From: Limisphaera sp049537155 | GTDB lineage: Bacteria > Verrucomicrobiota > Verrucomicrobiia > Limisphaerales > Limisphaeraceae | NCBI RefSeq assembly: GCF_049537155.1 | Contig: NZ_JBMVQZ010000001.1 | Span: 434,001 to 498,000, forward strand | Direction of reading: 5' to 3' | DNA: 64,000 bases | Shown here: one piece after another, positions 52,296 to 61,703 of the stretch | How the letters are laid out: the number at the start of each line of letters is the position of its first letter | How positions within the stretch are numbered: the stretch's first letter is position 1 | Made by a program: the position numbers and the translations under genes | The notes under the pieces: generated by a model | What the model saw: only the letters and a program-made list of their open reading frames with translations | What the model was told of the DNA's origin: nothing | Databases searched by the model: none

Positions 52296-53111
52296 ATGCC
52301 GGCAGGATTGACCTTGGGATTCATCGGCACCGGACAAATGGCCACCGCACTGGCACGCGGTTTCATCCAGGCCAAACGCGTGGCCGCCCGGCAGGTGGTC
52401 GGCAGCGACCCCGACCCGGCGGCACGGGCACGGTTCACCCGGGAGACCGGCGCCAAAACCGTGACACGGAACCTGGAGCTCCTCCGACAGGCCGGCGTGA
52501 TCGTATTGGCCACCAAACCTGCCCAGGTGGACGAGGTCCTGGCAGAACTGCATCCGGGCTTCACCGCCGCCCATCTGTTGATCTCCATCGCCGCCGGGGT
52601 TCCGCTGCGCCGGCTGGAATCCGGTCTGCCCGCAGGTGCCCGGGTGATCCGGGTGATGCCCAACACGGCCGCGCTGGTGGGTGCCTCCGCCACGGCCTTT
52701 GCCCCGGGCCAACACGCCACCCGGGCGGACACCGCCCTGGTGCAAAGGCTTTTCTCCGCAGTGGGTTTGGCCCTGCCGATCAAGGAAGCCCTGCTGGACG
52801 CCGTGACGGGGCTGAGCGGCAGCGGCCCTGCCTACGTCTGTGCGTTCCTGGAAGCCCTGGTGGACGGCGGCGTGGCATGCGGCCTGCCGCGGTCCACGGC
52901 GCATCAGCTGGCGCTGCAGACCCTGCTGGGCACCGCGAGGTTGCTGAAGGAACGGGAGCTTCACCCGGCAATGCTCCGGGAAATGGTGACCAGCCCCGGC
53001 GGCACCACCATCGAAGGGTTGCACGCACTGGCGGATGGGGCTTTCCACGGCGTCGTGATGAGCGCCGTGCGCCGAGCGGCTGAGAAGGCCGCCCGCCTGG
53101 GTCAAGGTTGA
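52296..53111 (+). CDS. proC: Pyrroline-5-carboxylate reductase
   Basis: ProC makes proline by reducing pyrroline-5-carboxylate with NAD(P)H. The protein is 271 residues. The Rossmann motif is LGFIGTGQMATALARGF, and IRVMPNTAALVGASATAF and AVTGLSGSGPAYVCAFLEALVDGG are the family signatures. The C-terminal dimer helix includes LREMVTSPGGTTIEGLHAL. The start at 52296 directly precedes the Rossmann strand. An AI-2E-type transporter follows after 34 bp. Confidence 0.97.
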   Translation: MPAGLTLGFIGTGQMATALARGFIQAKRVAARQVVGSDPDPAARARFTRETGAKTVTRNLELLRQAGVIVLATKPAQVDEVLAELHPGFTAAHLLISIAAGVPLRRLESGLPAGARVIRVMPNTAALVGASATAFAPGQHATRADTALVQRLFSAVGLALPIKEALLDAVTGLSGSGPAYVCAFLEALVDGGVACGLPRSTAHQLALQTLLGTARLLKERELHPAMLREMVTSPGGTTIEGLHALADGAFHGVVMSAVRRAAEKAARLGQG

Positions 53112-53145
53112 CGCAGCGAGCTCAAGGCTGATCCGAGGAAAGGCG

Positions 53146-54432
53146 ATGAGTTTTCCACCGCCCACAAAGGGACAGGCCAGGCTGATCTGGGCAGCGCTGA
53201 CGGGCTTGGCCGTGGCCACGCTGGCTTTCTTGGTGGGGGCCCTGGTTTGGGCGCTGGGGCGTGTGCTGGACGTGCTCTCGCCGGTGCTCTGGCCGCTGGC
53301 GGTCGCGGGTGTGCTGGCGTACCTGCTGGACCCGCTGGTGGACCGGCTCGAGCAGCGGGGAGTGGCCCGCGTGCGGGCCGTGTTGCTGGTGTTCCTGCTG
53401 GCGATCCTGATCGTGACCGGATTGGTCGCCAGCGTGGTCCCAAAACTGGTCGTGCAAACGCGCCAGTTGGTTGAAAACATCCCGACGTTCGTGGCCCGGC
53501 TGGAAGCGCGGGTGGAACGTTGGGCCACTCACCCGCCGGCCCTGCTCGACCAGACGTTGCGACGGCTCGGCCTGCCCTGGCTGCGCACCCCTGCGGAGAC
53601 CAACTCCCCCGCAACGCCGCCGGAGCCCGGGTCCACGACCGGCCCCGCCGCAGCCCCCCAACCCGGAGCACCCCACGGTCCGGGTTGGCTGGACCAGCTC
53701 GATCCGGACACGGTGCAGAAGGTGGCCGCCTGGTCGGGCCGGGCCCTGCGCACTGCCGGCAACTGGTTGGCCGATCAATTGTCCAAGGTCACGGGACTTT
53801 TCGGCGTGGTCGCCGGCCTGGCGCTTATCCCCATCTACCTTTTCTATCTCTTGGTGGAAAAGCGGGCCATCACCGACTCCTGGACACGTTACCTGCCGCT
53901 GCGGGATTCACGTCTGAAAGAGGAACTGGTCTTCGTGCTCCGCTCGGTGAACGACCATCTGATCGCGTTCTTCCGCGGTCAGGTGCTCGTGGCCATGTGC
54001 GACGGCGTGCTGTACGGAATCGGTTTCGCCCTGATCGGCCTGCCCTACGCGGCGGTGATCGGCGCCTTGGCGATGGTCCTGACGATCATTCCCTTTCTGG
54101 GGGCCATCGTCACCTGTGTGACGGCGTTGATCATCGCCGTGGTGACTTTCGGAGACTGGCAGCATCCGCTCCTGGTGCTGGTGGTCGTGGCGGCTGTCCA
54201 GGCCATCGAAGGTTACGTGCTGCAACCACGGATCCTGGGATCGCGCGTGGGGCTGCATCCGATGGTGATTATCGTCGCCATCATGACCGGCACCACACTG
54301 CTGGGCGGTCTGCTGGGTGGGATTCTGGCCATCCCGATGGCGGCGGTGCTTCGGGTGCTGTTGGCCCGCTACATCTGGCGTTCGACCACGGAGGACACCT
54401 CCCCGGCAGCCGCTCCGGCCGACGGCAGCTGA
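53146..54432 (+). CDS. AI-2E family transporter
   Basis: This is a membrane protein of 428 residues with seven or eight helices in the UPF0118/AI-2E exporter layout. The N-terminus has RVLDVLSPVLWPLAVAGVLAYLLDPLVDRLEQRG, and the family core includes LIPIYLFYLLVE, PYAAVIGALAMVLTIIPFLGA and QAIEGYVLQPRILGSRVGLHPMVII. A 60-residue Pro/Ala-rich insertion lies in the outer loop (about 140-190). Members move diverse small molecules or ions, so a quorum-sensing role is not implied. The last 64 bp overlap the end of the DUF420 gene on the other strand. Confidence 0.9.
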   Translation: MSFPPPTKGQARLIWAALTGLAVATLAFLVGALVWALGRVLDVLSPVLWPLAVAGVLAYLLDPLVDRLEQRGVARVRAVLLVFLLAILIVTGLVASVVPKLVVQTRQLVENIPTFVARLEARVERWATHPPALLDQTLRRLGLPWLRTPAETNSPATPPEPGSTTGPAAAPQPGAPHGPGWLDQLDPDTVQKVAAWSGRALRTAGNWLADQLSKVTGLFGVVAGLALIPIYLFYLLVEKRAITDSWTRYLPLRDSRLKEELVFVLRSVNDHLIAFFRGQVLVAMCDGVLYGIGFALIGLPYAAVIGALAMVLTIIPFLGAIVTCVTALIIAVVTFGDWQHPLLVLVVVAAVQAIEGYVLQPRILGSRVGLHPMVIIVAIMTGTTLLGGLLGGILAIPMAAVLRVLLARYIWRSTTEDTSPAAAPADGS

Positions 54433-54848
54433 GGGAAGATCTGGTAAAGCAGCAGGTAGATCAGGACACCGGTCACCGAAACGTACAACCAGACCGGCCA
54501 GGTCCAGCGCGCCCAACGCCGGTGGGCTTCCCACCGTTGCCGCAGGGCGAGAGTCACCGTGGTCAACACCATGGGGACAATGACGCCGGCCAGCACGGTG
54601 TGCGTCATGAGAATCAGGAGGTAAATGGGCCGGAACCACTCCGGCTCGCGAAAAACCGTGCGCCCGGCGTGGGCGTGGTAATAGAGGTAGCTCACCAGGA
54701 ACAGGGCCGAGAGCACCACGGCGCCCAACATGCACCACCGGTGCGCCTCCCGCCGGCCGCGGCGGATTTGAACAAGGCCCACGGTCACCAGCGTGGCACT
54801 GGCACCGTTCAACAGGGCGTTGATCCAGGGAAGATCCTGAAGCTCCAT
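54369..54848 (-). CDS. DUF420 membrane protein
   Basis: This protein has 159 residues and four predicted helices, beginning MELQDLPWINALLNG. Histidine-containing landmarks are AHRWCMLGAVVLSALFLVSYLYYHAHAG and LLILMTHTVLAGVIVPMV, the standard DUF420 histidines. DUF420 genes usually sit with SCO and cytochrome oxidase genes and are thought to aid oxidase assembly. ATG 54848 has GAGG just upstream; an overlapping GTG at 54872 is an alternative. Its 3' end overlaps the AI-2E transporter gene by 64 bp. Confidence 0.9.
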   Translation of the reverse strand: MELQDLPWINALLNGASATLVTVGLVQIRRGRREAHRWCMLGAVVLSALFLVSYLYYHAHAGRTVFREPEWFRPIYLLILMTHTVLAGVIVPMVLTTVTLALRQRWEAHRRWARWTWPVWLYVSVTGVLIYLLLYQIFPQLPSAGAAAGEVSSVVERQM

Positions 54849-54868
54849 GCGCCTCGGTCCTCCGGGCG

Positions 54869-55636
54869 TCACGATTGGGATCCCGCCGGCTCCCGTTCCA
54901 GGCGACGGATCGCCCGCAAAATCCGCCGCTGCACCGTCTGGAAGTCCACATCCTCGCCCACGGTCTCGAAACTGGCCCGCAGCCGTCCCTGCCCGTCCAC
55001 CAGCACGAACGTGGTACTGTGGATGAAGAGCTCAGCCGGATGGGAACGTTGCTCCTCCGGAATCTCCAGTGCGGTGAGTTTGAGGCCGTCCACGGCCAGC
55101 CGGGCGATCTGCTCCGGCGCACCGGTCAGAAACCACCACCGCCGGAAGTCGGCGCCGAACTTTTCCCCGTAACGCCGCAGAACTTCAGGCGTGTCGTAGG
55201 CTGGATCGGTGGTGAGGGTGACCAACCGCACGGGACGGTCCGCAGGCAATGCATCCTGCAGCATCTTCATGCGCCGGGTCAGGATCGGACACGGCCCGGC
55301 ACAGCGGGTGAAGATGATGTCGGCCACCCAGGGATGTCCCCGCAGATCCGCCCGGGTGACGGCGATGCCGCTCTGATTGGTCAGGACGAAATCGGGCACA
55401 GTGCCCAGCACCGGCAGGGGCGGTTCCGGATTCCTCCTCACGGCCACCAACGCCAATGCCAGCAAAACCGCCAATGTGAGGCCCAGCAGAACCAGTCCCA
55501 CCCCCACGGTGCTCAACGAACCCGCCACACTGCGAGGGACTCCACCCGCGAACACGCCGCCTCCCGGGCGAAGGGTTCCCCATCCCGGTCTGCCGGCCGA
55601 TTCATTACCGGACTTCGCACGCCTCCTGACGAACAT
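54869..55636 (-). CDS. SCO1/SenC family copper-handling thioredoxin-like protein
   Basis: SCO proteins deliver copper to, or reduce, the CuA site of cytochrome c oxidase. The protein has 255 residues with a membrane anchor near residues 45-68 (VGLVLLGLTLAVLLALALVAV) and a thioredoxin fold outside. The metal-binding CX3C is CAGPC, and the matching histidine is in FIHSTTFVLVD. LVTLTTDPAYDTPEVL is the family loop. DUF420 follows directly. The oxidase genes themselves are not in the window. Confidence 0.93.
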   Translation of the reverse strand: MFVRRRAKSGNESAGRPGWGTLRPGGGVFAGGVPRSVAGSLSTVGVGLVLLGLTLAVLLALALVAVRRNPEPPLPVLGTVPDFVLTNQSGIAVTRADLRGHPWVADIIFTRCAGPCPILTRRMKMLQDALPADRPVRLVTLTTDPAYDTPEVLRRYGEKFGADFRRWWFLTGAPEQIARLAVDGLKLTALEIPEEQRSHPAELFIHSTTFVLVDGQGRLRASFETVGEDVDFQTVQRRILRAIRRLEREPAGSQS

Positions 55637-55809
55637 GACGCCTCGTTAGACCGAAACCTTGCACCGCGCAAGGCCCGTTGCTGCCGGGTTCATCCCTGTC
55701 GGCTTTTGGAAAAGCGATGCCCGTCTCGGGCATGGACACGCCTCGAGGCACAGCCCGGCCACCCTCCCACAGGCGTGACCGACTGCGGGGCCGTTCCCGG
55801 GCCGGCTCA

Positions 55810-56403
55810 TCACCGACCCCCAACCCGGTGCCCCTCCCTGGGGCGCTGGAGTTGGTTGAGCATTTGATTCAGCCGGTCCAGTTCCCGGCTCATCTCCTCC
55901 TTTTGCTCGGCCGCCATGTCCAGGAGCTCGGCCGCTTCTTCAAGCTCCTCCAACACCTCTTTCAGCCCGGTGAGCACCTCGTGCATCCGTTGCAGGGCTT
56001 CTTCGATGGCGCGGGGGCGCGTACGCGGAGAAGTGTTCGCCGATCCCGCCACAGACGTCACGGTGGCGCTTGTCCCGGGCGGCTTCCCCGGCAGGGGCGG
56101 CGCTTCAGGGGCGCCGGCCGGTTCCGGCGTTGCTGACGAACTGGTGTCCTCCACGGCCTCTGCCGGTCGGGACGCTGTCCGGACCTCTTCCGAACCCGTG
56201 TCGGAGCGGGACCGGGTGTCCGGACTGGATTCCGGGGCGGCATCGTCCTGTCGGGCCTCACCCCCGCCGCCATGCCGGCGCCGGCCGCCCCGGCCGCGCC
56301 CGCCCCGGCGCCGTCCGCGAGACGGCCAGTCGGCTCGCTCGCCACCACCCTGGCTCACCGGTGCAGGTCCATGTTCAAACGCATCTCCCGTTGCCATTGA
56401 CAT
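55810..56403 (-). CDS. RG-rich and coiled-coil protein, unknown function
   Basis: The predicted protein has 195-197 residues (start at 56403 or 56397). The N-terminal part is a basic, glycine-rich tract (SRGRRRGGRGRGGRRRHGGG), followed by a disordered Ser/Thr/Pro region of about 90 residues. The last 70 residues form a coiled coil (EALQRMHEVLTGLKEVLEEL and MAAEQKEEMSRELDRL). RGG-like tracts often bind RNA; the coiled coil suggests oligomers. No family is recognised. It diverges from the GspC-like gene across about 165 bp. The composition alone could make a long open frame in GC-rich DNA, but the regular coiled coil argues that it is real. Confidence 0.55.
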   Translation of the reverse strand: MSMATGDAFEHGPAPVSQGGGERADWPSRGRRRGGRGRGGRRRHGGGGEARQDDAAPESSPDTRSRSDTGSEEVRTASRPAEAVEDTSSSATPEPAGAPEAPPLPGKPPGTSATVTSVAGSANTSPRTRPRAIEEALQRMHEVLTGLKEVLEELEEAAELLDMAAEQKEEMSRELDRLNQMLNQLQRPREGHRVGGR

Positions 56404-56567
56404 CCGCACCATCAAGCGGGCGGAGACCAACAAAAAGCAACTGCAATCTCGATTGCACAGCCCGTCGCTTCGCGAGCGCACGGGAGAACGACCGACGCGA
56501 GCCGGCCTCACCGCAACTCCTCGCCGCAACTGGTGTTTTGCTTGTGGACGGCTAGATTGAGTCCGCC

Positions 56568-57431
56568 ATGCAAACGAAAGCCCGGTCCCAAACGGCTCGG
56601 TGGTGCATCGCCGCAGGTCTGCTTGCGGCAGGCGCCGGGCGGCTTGCCGCTGCACCCGCCGGTCCGGCTGAGAATCCCTACCTGGTGGTGGTCGAACGCA
56701 ATATGTTCGACCTGAAACCGATGCCTCGGCCCGAAGAGACCGTGCCCGCGCCCCCTCCCCCGCCTCCCACCAAGATCACCTTGCAGGGCATCACGGTCTT
56801 GTTTGGACGCAAGGAAGTCCTCCTGAAGATCCCGGAATCGCCTGCGCCGGGGCAACCCCCGCAGGAACGCTCCCTGATCCTGGGCGAGGGCGAACGCCAC
56901 GGCCCCATCGAAGTGGTCCGGATCGATCCGGTGGCGCGCGAGGTGGAGTTTCGTGACTCGGGCAATCCGGTGACCTTGAAGCTGACCGATTTCATCGTGA
57001 AGACGCCGGTGGCGCCCACTCCCACACCCGCCCCCGGGGTCGTCAAACCTGCCGCGCCCGGTACCTCCCGTCCCGTACCTCCGCCCACTGTCAATCTCCC
57101 TCAACCCGGTACTCCCGTCGGTTCCACGATTGGAACGACCGCGACGCCCACCCCGGTTGCAAATCAACCGAACCCAGGTTTCCCCTCGCGCCCGGTTCGG
57201 ACGCTCCCGGCAAATACCGTCCCGTCAACCGCACAGGTCCCGCAACCCCAGCAGCCGCCGCTCTCTCTGGAAGAACAGATCGTGTTGATCGAACTGCAGC
57301 GACAGGCCACGCAGGACAAGGTCATGCGGGGCGAGCTGCCGCCACTGCCGCCGACGGAGCTCACTCCCACGCCACCGGTCCCGACGCCCAATCCACCCAC
57401 GCCCACCGTCCCACCGTTGCCGGGGAACTGA
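56568..57431 (+). CDS. Exported proline-rich protein with GspC-like domain
   Basis: This protein has 287 residues and a signal peptide (about 1-29). Residues 36-142 resemble the GspC/PilP homology region: RNMFDLKP, KITLQGITVLFGRKEVLLKI, LILGEGERHGPIEVVRIDPVAREVEF and VTLKLTDF. Such domains lie in the periplasm and link inner- and outer-membrane parts of type II secretion or pilus machines. The C-terminal half is Pro/Thr-rich and unstructured, with a short helix LSLEEQIVLIELQRQATQ. No other secretion gene lies nearby apart from the separate pseudopilin. The role is inferred only from the domain. Confidence 0.65.
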   Translation: MQTKARSQTARWCIAAGLLAAGAGRLAAAPAGPAENPYLVVVERNMFDLKPMPRPEETVPAPPPPPPTKITLQGITVLFGRKEVLLKIPESPAPGQPPQERSLILGEGERHGPIEVVRIDPVAREVEFRDSGNPVTLKLTDFIVKTPVAPTPTPAPGVVKPAAPGTSRPVPPPTVNLPQPGTPVGSTIGTTATPTPVANQPNPGFPSRPVRTLPANTVPSTAQVPQPQQPPLSLEEQIVLIELQRQATQDKVMRGELPPLPPTELTPTPPVPTPNPPTPTVPPLPGN

Positions 57432-57866
57432 ACCCGGGCCGATCCCGGACAGGGTAAACCCCGCAAAGCCGGGGAGATTCGATCCGCGCATGCCGCATCG
57501 GCTGCGTACAGGTTCCCTGCACAAGGGAGCGCACCTTGCCCGGGCCGACGTTTCCACACCACTTGGATGGGACCGATTGCCGCGCTGCGGGGCTCCGCCA
57601 GCAGTGCCCGGGAGCGCCAACCGACGCCACCGCCATTCGCCGGCTCCGAGCAATCCAGGCGGCAGGCCTTGGAGGTTCTTCGCCAGGCACAAATTCACGA
57701 ATGGTTACGGGCCGGGAAGTTCCGCCCCGAGGGGACCAAAGCACAGGGCAATCCACGGGCCGTCCCGTGGTTGTAACGCTCACTGCAGGTAAGTCCCGGG
57801 AATGGCGAACCCATCGCGATCGGCCGCGACGGTGTTTCCGGACGATCGGACCCGTTCCGGATCCCT
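57432..57866. other. Gap between convergent genes
   Basis: These 435 bp contain small open frames but none with a recognisable pattern. A short stem (CCCCG 57459-57463 with CGGGG 57470-57474) lies just after the GspC-like gene. Otherwise I see nothing. Confidence 0.4.
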
Positions 57867-59438
57867 CTAGGTTCGGATCGGAACCGGCGGGACCGGTACC
57901 GGAGGCAGAGAAGGCGCAGTTTCAGGTACGGCCTCCGCCTGCACAGGCTCGGCGGCCGGGGCGGGCACCGCCACACCCCGGTTGAGCGCGATGCTGAAGC
58001 CGACCAACCCCGTGAAGTAGTAAAACTCCGCGTAGAATGCCCCGAACACGACCAAGAAGTGGATCACCCGCGCGCAGAACAGCGCCAGCAGAAAGGTATT
58101 GAGTGTCTTGAGCTCGGGCGGGCCGTACCGGTAGTTCCGCACCAATACGCGCCAGGCCGCGTACCAGAACCACAGCACACCGATCGCCCCCCACACTCCC
58201 AGGGGAACGATGACCGACAGCGGGCCGTTGTGATAGTCGCCGGCCAGCTCGGCCAACTCGCCCGGAGTCAATTCACCCTGTCCGCGCAGGCGGTCATAAC
58301 GCCGGAACTGGGCCATCTCCAGGTCCCGCGTGTTGATGGCATAGCCCTTCCCCAGCCAGAAGTACTTCGGGACGTCCACGACCACCCGCTGCCACAAGTC
58401 CAGCCGCCACTGCGTGGAGAGTCGTGCGTCTTCCCGCACCTGCTCGATCCCCAGCCAGGGAATCCAGGAAAGCGAGCGCTGCACCTGGTAGGGCAGCCGG
58501 TGGGAAATGGGCAGCAGGGAAACGAACAACCCAAAAATGGCCACCCACAACGGCAGGTATCGAACCTTGAGATAGCCCTCGAGATAGAACTGGAAGGTCA
58601 GGATCAGCGCGGCCAGCACGACGAAGCTGCGGTACCCACCGTAGGCAATACCGATGCTGAACAGGAGGACGATCGCCAGCCGCCACGGCCGGCGCATGTC
58701 GAAGATGCCGCGCAACCCGTAGCGGGCGGTCATGTACCAGAGACCGCACAACGAGGCGGTCGCCACGCCGTACATGCGTCCCACGCTGAGCCCCGTGGGT
58801 GACGGCATGTACAAGGCGGTCCGTTCCACCGGGAAGAAATAGTAGATGTATCGGAGCCACTCGGGCACCCACTGAACCACGCTGCTCAGCGCCAGCGTCA
58901 GCCCGCCCAGGAAGAACAGACCGGTGTACCGAACCGCCTTCTCCGGCGGGATGGGCCGTGCGCTGAGGGCGAAGTAACCCAGAATGGCACCCGCCAGCGA
59001 GACGTATCGGCTGCCCCCGCCAATCTCCGACCCCGTGAAACCGAATCCCGCACCACCCGTAAGGGCAAAGGTCACGGCCAGGACACCACTGAGGTAAACC
59101 AAGGGCCAGGTCACCGAGGGGACCAAGATCGGTTTCTGGCGCCGGTCCAAAGCATACATCAAGAGGATGATGACGATGCTGACGCCGGTCAGCACCAGTC
59201 GCAGCGGCGGTCGGCCCGGCAAAAACGGCACCACCGCCAGGGTGTGCCACGAAAGGATCAGCAGCGGATGATGCCAGTTCAGCAGGATGGGAATCATCAG
59301 CACCAGGAACACCACCCCCAGCACAAGAAACGAGCTGTAGTCCAGGGGCGTGGCCAGGAAATAGCCCAGGACCACCGCCAGTGGCAGGCAGATGGTGTAA
59401 ACCAGCGCCGAGCGTACGACTTGTCGCGGATCGCTCAT
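57867..59438 (-). CDS. O-antigen ligase/polymerase-like membrane protein
   Basis: This protein has 523 residues and about 12 predicted helices, with one large outer loop at about residues 330-400. That loop carries EQVREDARLSTQWRLDLWQRVVVD and YFWLGKGYAINTRDLEM, a layout typical of the Wzy/WaaL (O-antigen ligase) family, which joins sugar repeats outside the membrane. GDYHNGPLSVIVPLGVWGAIG follows, the family GxxHN-like point. The substrate is unknown and no polysaccharide cluster lies here. A Pro/Ala-rich tail ends the protein. The gene diverges from potA. Confidence 0.8.
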   Translation of the reverse strand: MSDPRQVVRSALVYTICLPLAVVLGYFLATPLDYSSFLVLGVVFLVLMIPILLNWHHPLLILSWHTLAVVPFLPGRPPLRLVLTGVSIVIILLMYALDRRQKPILVPSVTWPLVYLSGVLAVTFALTGGAGFGFTGSEIGGGSRYVSLAGAILGYFALSARPIPPEKAVRYTGLFFLGGLTLALSSVVQWVPEWLRYIYYFFPVERTALYMPSPTGLSVGRMYGVATASLCGLWYMTARYGLRGIFDMRRPWRLAIVLLFSIGIAYGGYRSFVVLAALILTFQFYLEGYLKVRYLPLWVAIFGLFVSLLPISHRLPYQVQRSLSWIPWLGIEQVREDARLSTQWRLDLWQRVVVDVPKYFWLGKGYAINTRDLEMAQFRRYDRLRGQGELTPGELAELAGDYHNGPLSVIVPLGVWGAIGVLWFWYAAWRVLVRNYRYGPPELKTLNTFLLALFCARVIHFLVVFGAFYAEFYYFTGLVGFSIALNRGVAVPAPAAEPVQAEAVPETAPSLPPVPVPPVPIRT

Positions 59439-59656
59439 GAGTCAGCCGTTTGCAGGCAAATGTCGGGGTCGAGATTACCGCGCCACGCGGCCGCTTTCCA
59501 GCCCTCGATTTGCTTTTTTGCTCAGCTGGGCGTTCGAGTCACCGGACGTGGCACCGCCCGTCCCAAGGCCGAGCGGGGATTGGCAAGCAAAGACGCTGTG
59601 GTACAAATGAGGCCGTGCACAGTACAGGCAGCCTGGCCAGGTGGGGAGAACCGGGT

Positions 59657-60769
59657 GTGGAGTCGGACCCGGAACCTCCGCGACCCTGGGCGGTCGAATG
59701 CCGCGGGCTCGTCCGGCGTTTCGACGGCGTCACCGCACTGGACGGGGTTTCGCTCGAGGTGGCCCGGGGCGAGTTCTTTTCCTTGCTCGGACCTTCCGGC
59801 TGCGGCAAGACCACCTTGCTCCGAATCCTGGCCGGGTTGGATCAACCGGACGCCGGTACGGTTCGTCTTTCGGGCCGGGACATGACGCGGTTGCCGCCCC
59901 AGCAACGGCCGCTGAACATGGTCTTTCAATCCTACGCGCTTTTCCCCCACCTGAACGTGCGCGACAACGTGGCTTTCGGCCTGCGCATGAAAAGGGTCCC
60001 GGAATCCGTCATCGCGCGCAAGGTGGCGGAGATCCTCACGCTCACGCAAATCGAAGAGCTCGCTCCCCGTCGGCCCGCCCAGCTTTCCGGCGGCCAGCAA
60101 CAACGCGTGGCCCTGGCCCGCGCCTTGGTGAACGAGCCCGAGGTCCTGCTCCTGGACGAACCCCTGGGAGCGCTGGACCTTCAGCTCCGGCGCCAGCTCC
60201 AGACCGAGTTGCGTCAGATGCAGCGCCGACTCGGCCTGACCTTTCTCCACGTTACCCATGATCAGGAAGAAGCCCTGGCCCTCAGCGACCGGATCGCCGT
60301 GATGAACCGCGGCCGAATCGAACAGGTGGGCCGGCCCCGGGAGGTTTACGACCGCCCGCGCACGCGTTTCGTGGCGCAGTTCCTTGGACTCTGCAACCTC
60401 ATCGAAGGCCGTGCGGAAGGCGCCGACGGCCCGTGGATGCGCATGACGACTGCCGTGGGCCCGTTGCGCGTGGCCTCGCCACGCCATCTCGGCTCACCTC
60501 CGAACGGACAGCACGTGACTCTGGCCATTCGGCCGGAACGGGTGAGGTTGTATCCGGCGACGCGGCCGCCGCCCGATGCCAACGGCTGGCGCGGCCGGGT
60601 CGAGGAGGTGATCTTTCGCGGGGCGGCACTCGAATGCCGCATCCAGTGCGGCCCGGAACGTCTCTGGGCGATACCATCCCCGAACGACGTCGGCCATCCG
60701 GCGCCGGCGGCCGGCCAAGCCGTCTTCTGTCATTTCCCTCCCGAAGCCCTGAACGTCCTCCATGAATGA
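59657..60769 (+). CDS. potA: Spermidine/putrescine ABC transporter ATPase PotA
   Basis: PotA powers polyamine import. The protein is about 370 residues. Walker A is GPSGCGKT, the Q-loop VFQSYALFPH, the signature LSGGQQQRVALARAL, Walker B VLLLDEPLGALD and the switch histidine LHVTHDQEEAL, all canonical. The C-terminal regulatory OB-fold contains LAIRPERVRLYP. No in-frame ATG is near; GTG 59657 has GGGGAGA upstream and gives family length, so I choose it. The gene overlaps potB by 8 bp. Confidence 0.94.
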   Translation: MESDPEPPRPWAVECRGLVRRFDGVTALDGVSLEVARGEFFSLLGPSGCGKTTLLRILAGLDQPDAGTVRLSGRDMTRLPPQQRPLNMVFQSYALFPHLNVRDNVAFGLRMKRVPESVIARKVAEILTLTQIEELAPRRPAQLSGGQQQRVALARALVNEPEVLLLDEPLGALDLQLRRQLQTELRQMQRRLGLTFLHVTHDQEEALALSDRIAVMNRGRIEQVGRPREVYDRPRTRFVAQFLGLCNLIEGRAEGADGPWMRMTTAVGPLRVASPRHLGSPPNGQHVTLAIRPERVRLYPATRPPPDANGWRGRVEEVIFRGAALECRIQCGPERLWAIPSPNDVGHPAPAAGQAVFCHFPPEALNVLHE

Positions 60770-61703
60770 GTCCTGGCTGCATGCCGACCTGGGACACGCC
60801 TCCCGTCCGGCGGCGCACGCCCGGCAGACCCACCCCCGCTGCCCTTCATGGACGGCGTGGTTGCTGTGCGGCCCCGCCGTACTCTGGATGGTGCTGTTCT
60901 GCCTGCTGCCCTTGCTGGGCCTGCTGGCAGTGGGGTTCCTCAGCCGCGGACCGGATGGCGAGATCACCGGACCCATCACACTGGAGAACTACCGCCGACT
61001 CCTCGGCTTTGGCGTATTCGGATTCGATCCGGTCTATCCACGGGTGCTGCTCCGGAGCCTTCTGCTGGGTGCGGGGACCACCGCGCTTTGTCTGTTGCTG
61101 GCCCTCCCCTTTGCGCTGTGGCTGATCCGGCTGCCCGAACGGTGGCGTAACGTCGCCCTGACCCTGGTGGTGGTCCCCTTCTGGACAAACCTGTTGGTCC
61201 GGACATACGCCTGGCAAATGTTGCTGGACCCGGACAGCGCACTGTCGCGACTCCTCCAAGCCACAGGTTTGCTGGCGCCGGATCAGGGATTGTACCCGGG
61301 TTGGGGCGCGGTCTGGATCGGCACGGTCTGTGATTTCCTCCCGTTCATGGTGCTGCCCGTTTACGCCTGCGCCGAGCGAATGGATTGGCGTCTGGTCGAA
61401 GCCGCTCAAGACCTTGGAGCGGGGCGATGGCAGACCTTTCGTCACGCCATCTGGCCGCAGATCCGCCCCGGAGCAGGCGCCGGCGCGGTCCTGGTGTTCC
61501 TGCCTGCGCTCGGACAGTTCGTGGTCCCCGATCTTCTGGGTGGGGCCCGACTCATGTTCCTGGGCAACCTCCTCCAGCAGCAATTCGGCGTCAGCCGTGA
61601 CTGGCCTTTCGGTGCGGCGGTGGCCACCATGGCGCTGGTGTTGGTCGCACTGGGCCTCTGGGCGTGGGAAAGGCGGGCATCCGCACGCGGACCTTTCACA
61701 TGA
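60762..61703 (+). CDS. potB: Spermidine/putrescine ABC transporter permease PotB
   Basis: This is one of the two channel subunits, 313 residues with six helices. The coupling loop is EAAQDLGAGRWQTFRHAIWPQIRPGAGAG, and LVVVPFWTNLLVRTYAWQMLL is the PotB landmark. FLPALGQFVVPDLLGGA follows. Start and stop overlap the neighbouring genes, which implies translational coupling. Confidence 0.93.
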   Translation: MNESWLHADLGHASRPAAHARQTHPRCPSWTAWLLCGPAVLWMVLFCLLPLLGLLAVGFLSRGPDGEITGPITLENYRRLLGFGVFGFDPVYPRVLLRSLLLGAGTTALCLLLALPFALWLIRLPERWRNVALTLVVVPFWTNLLVRTYAWQMLLDPDSALSRLLQATGLLAPDQGLYPGWGAVWIGTVCDFLPFMVLPVYACAERMDWRLVEAAQDLGAGRWQTFRHAIWPQIRPGAGAGAVLVFLPALGQFVVPDLLGGARLMFLGNLLQQQFGVSRDWPFGAAVATMALVLVALGLWAWERRASARGPFT

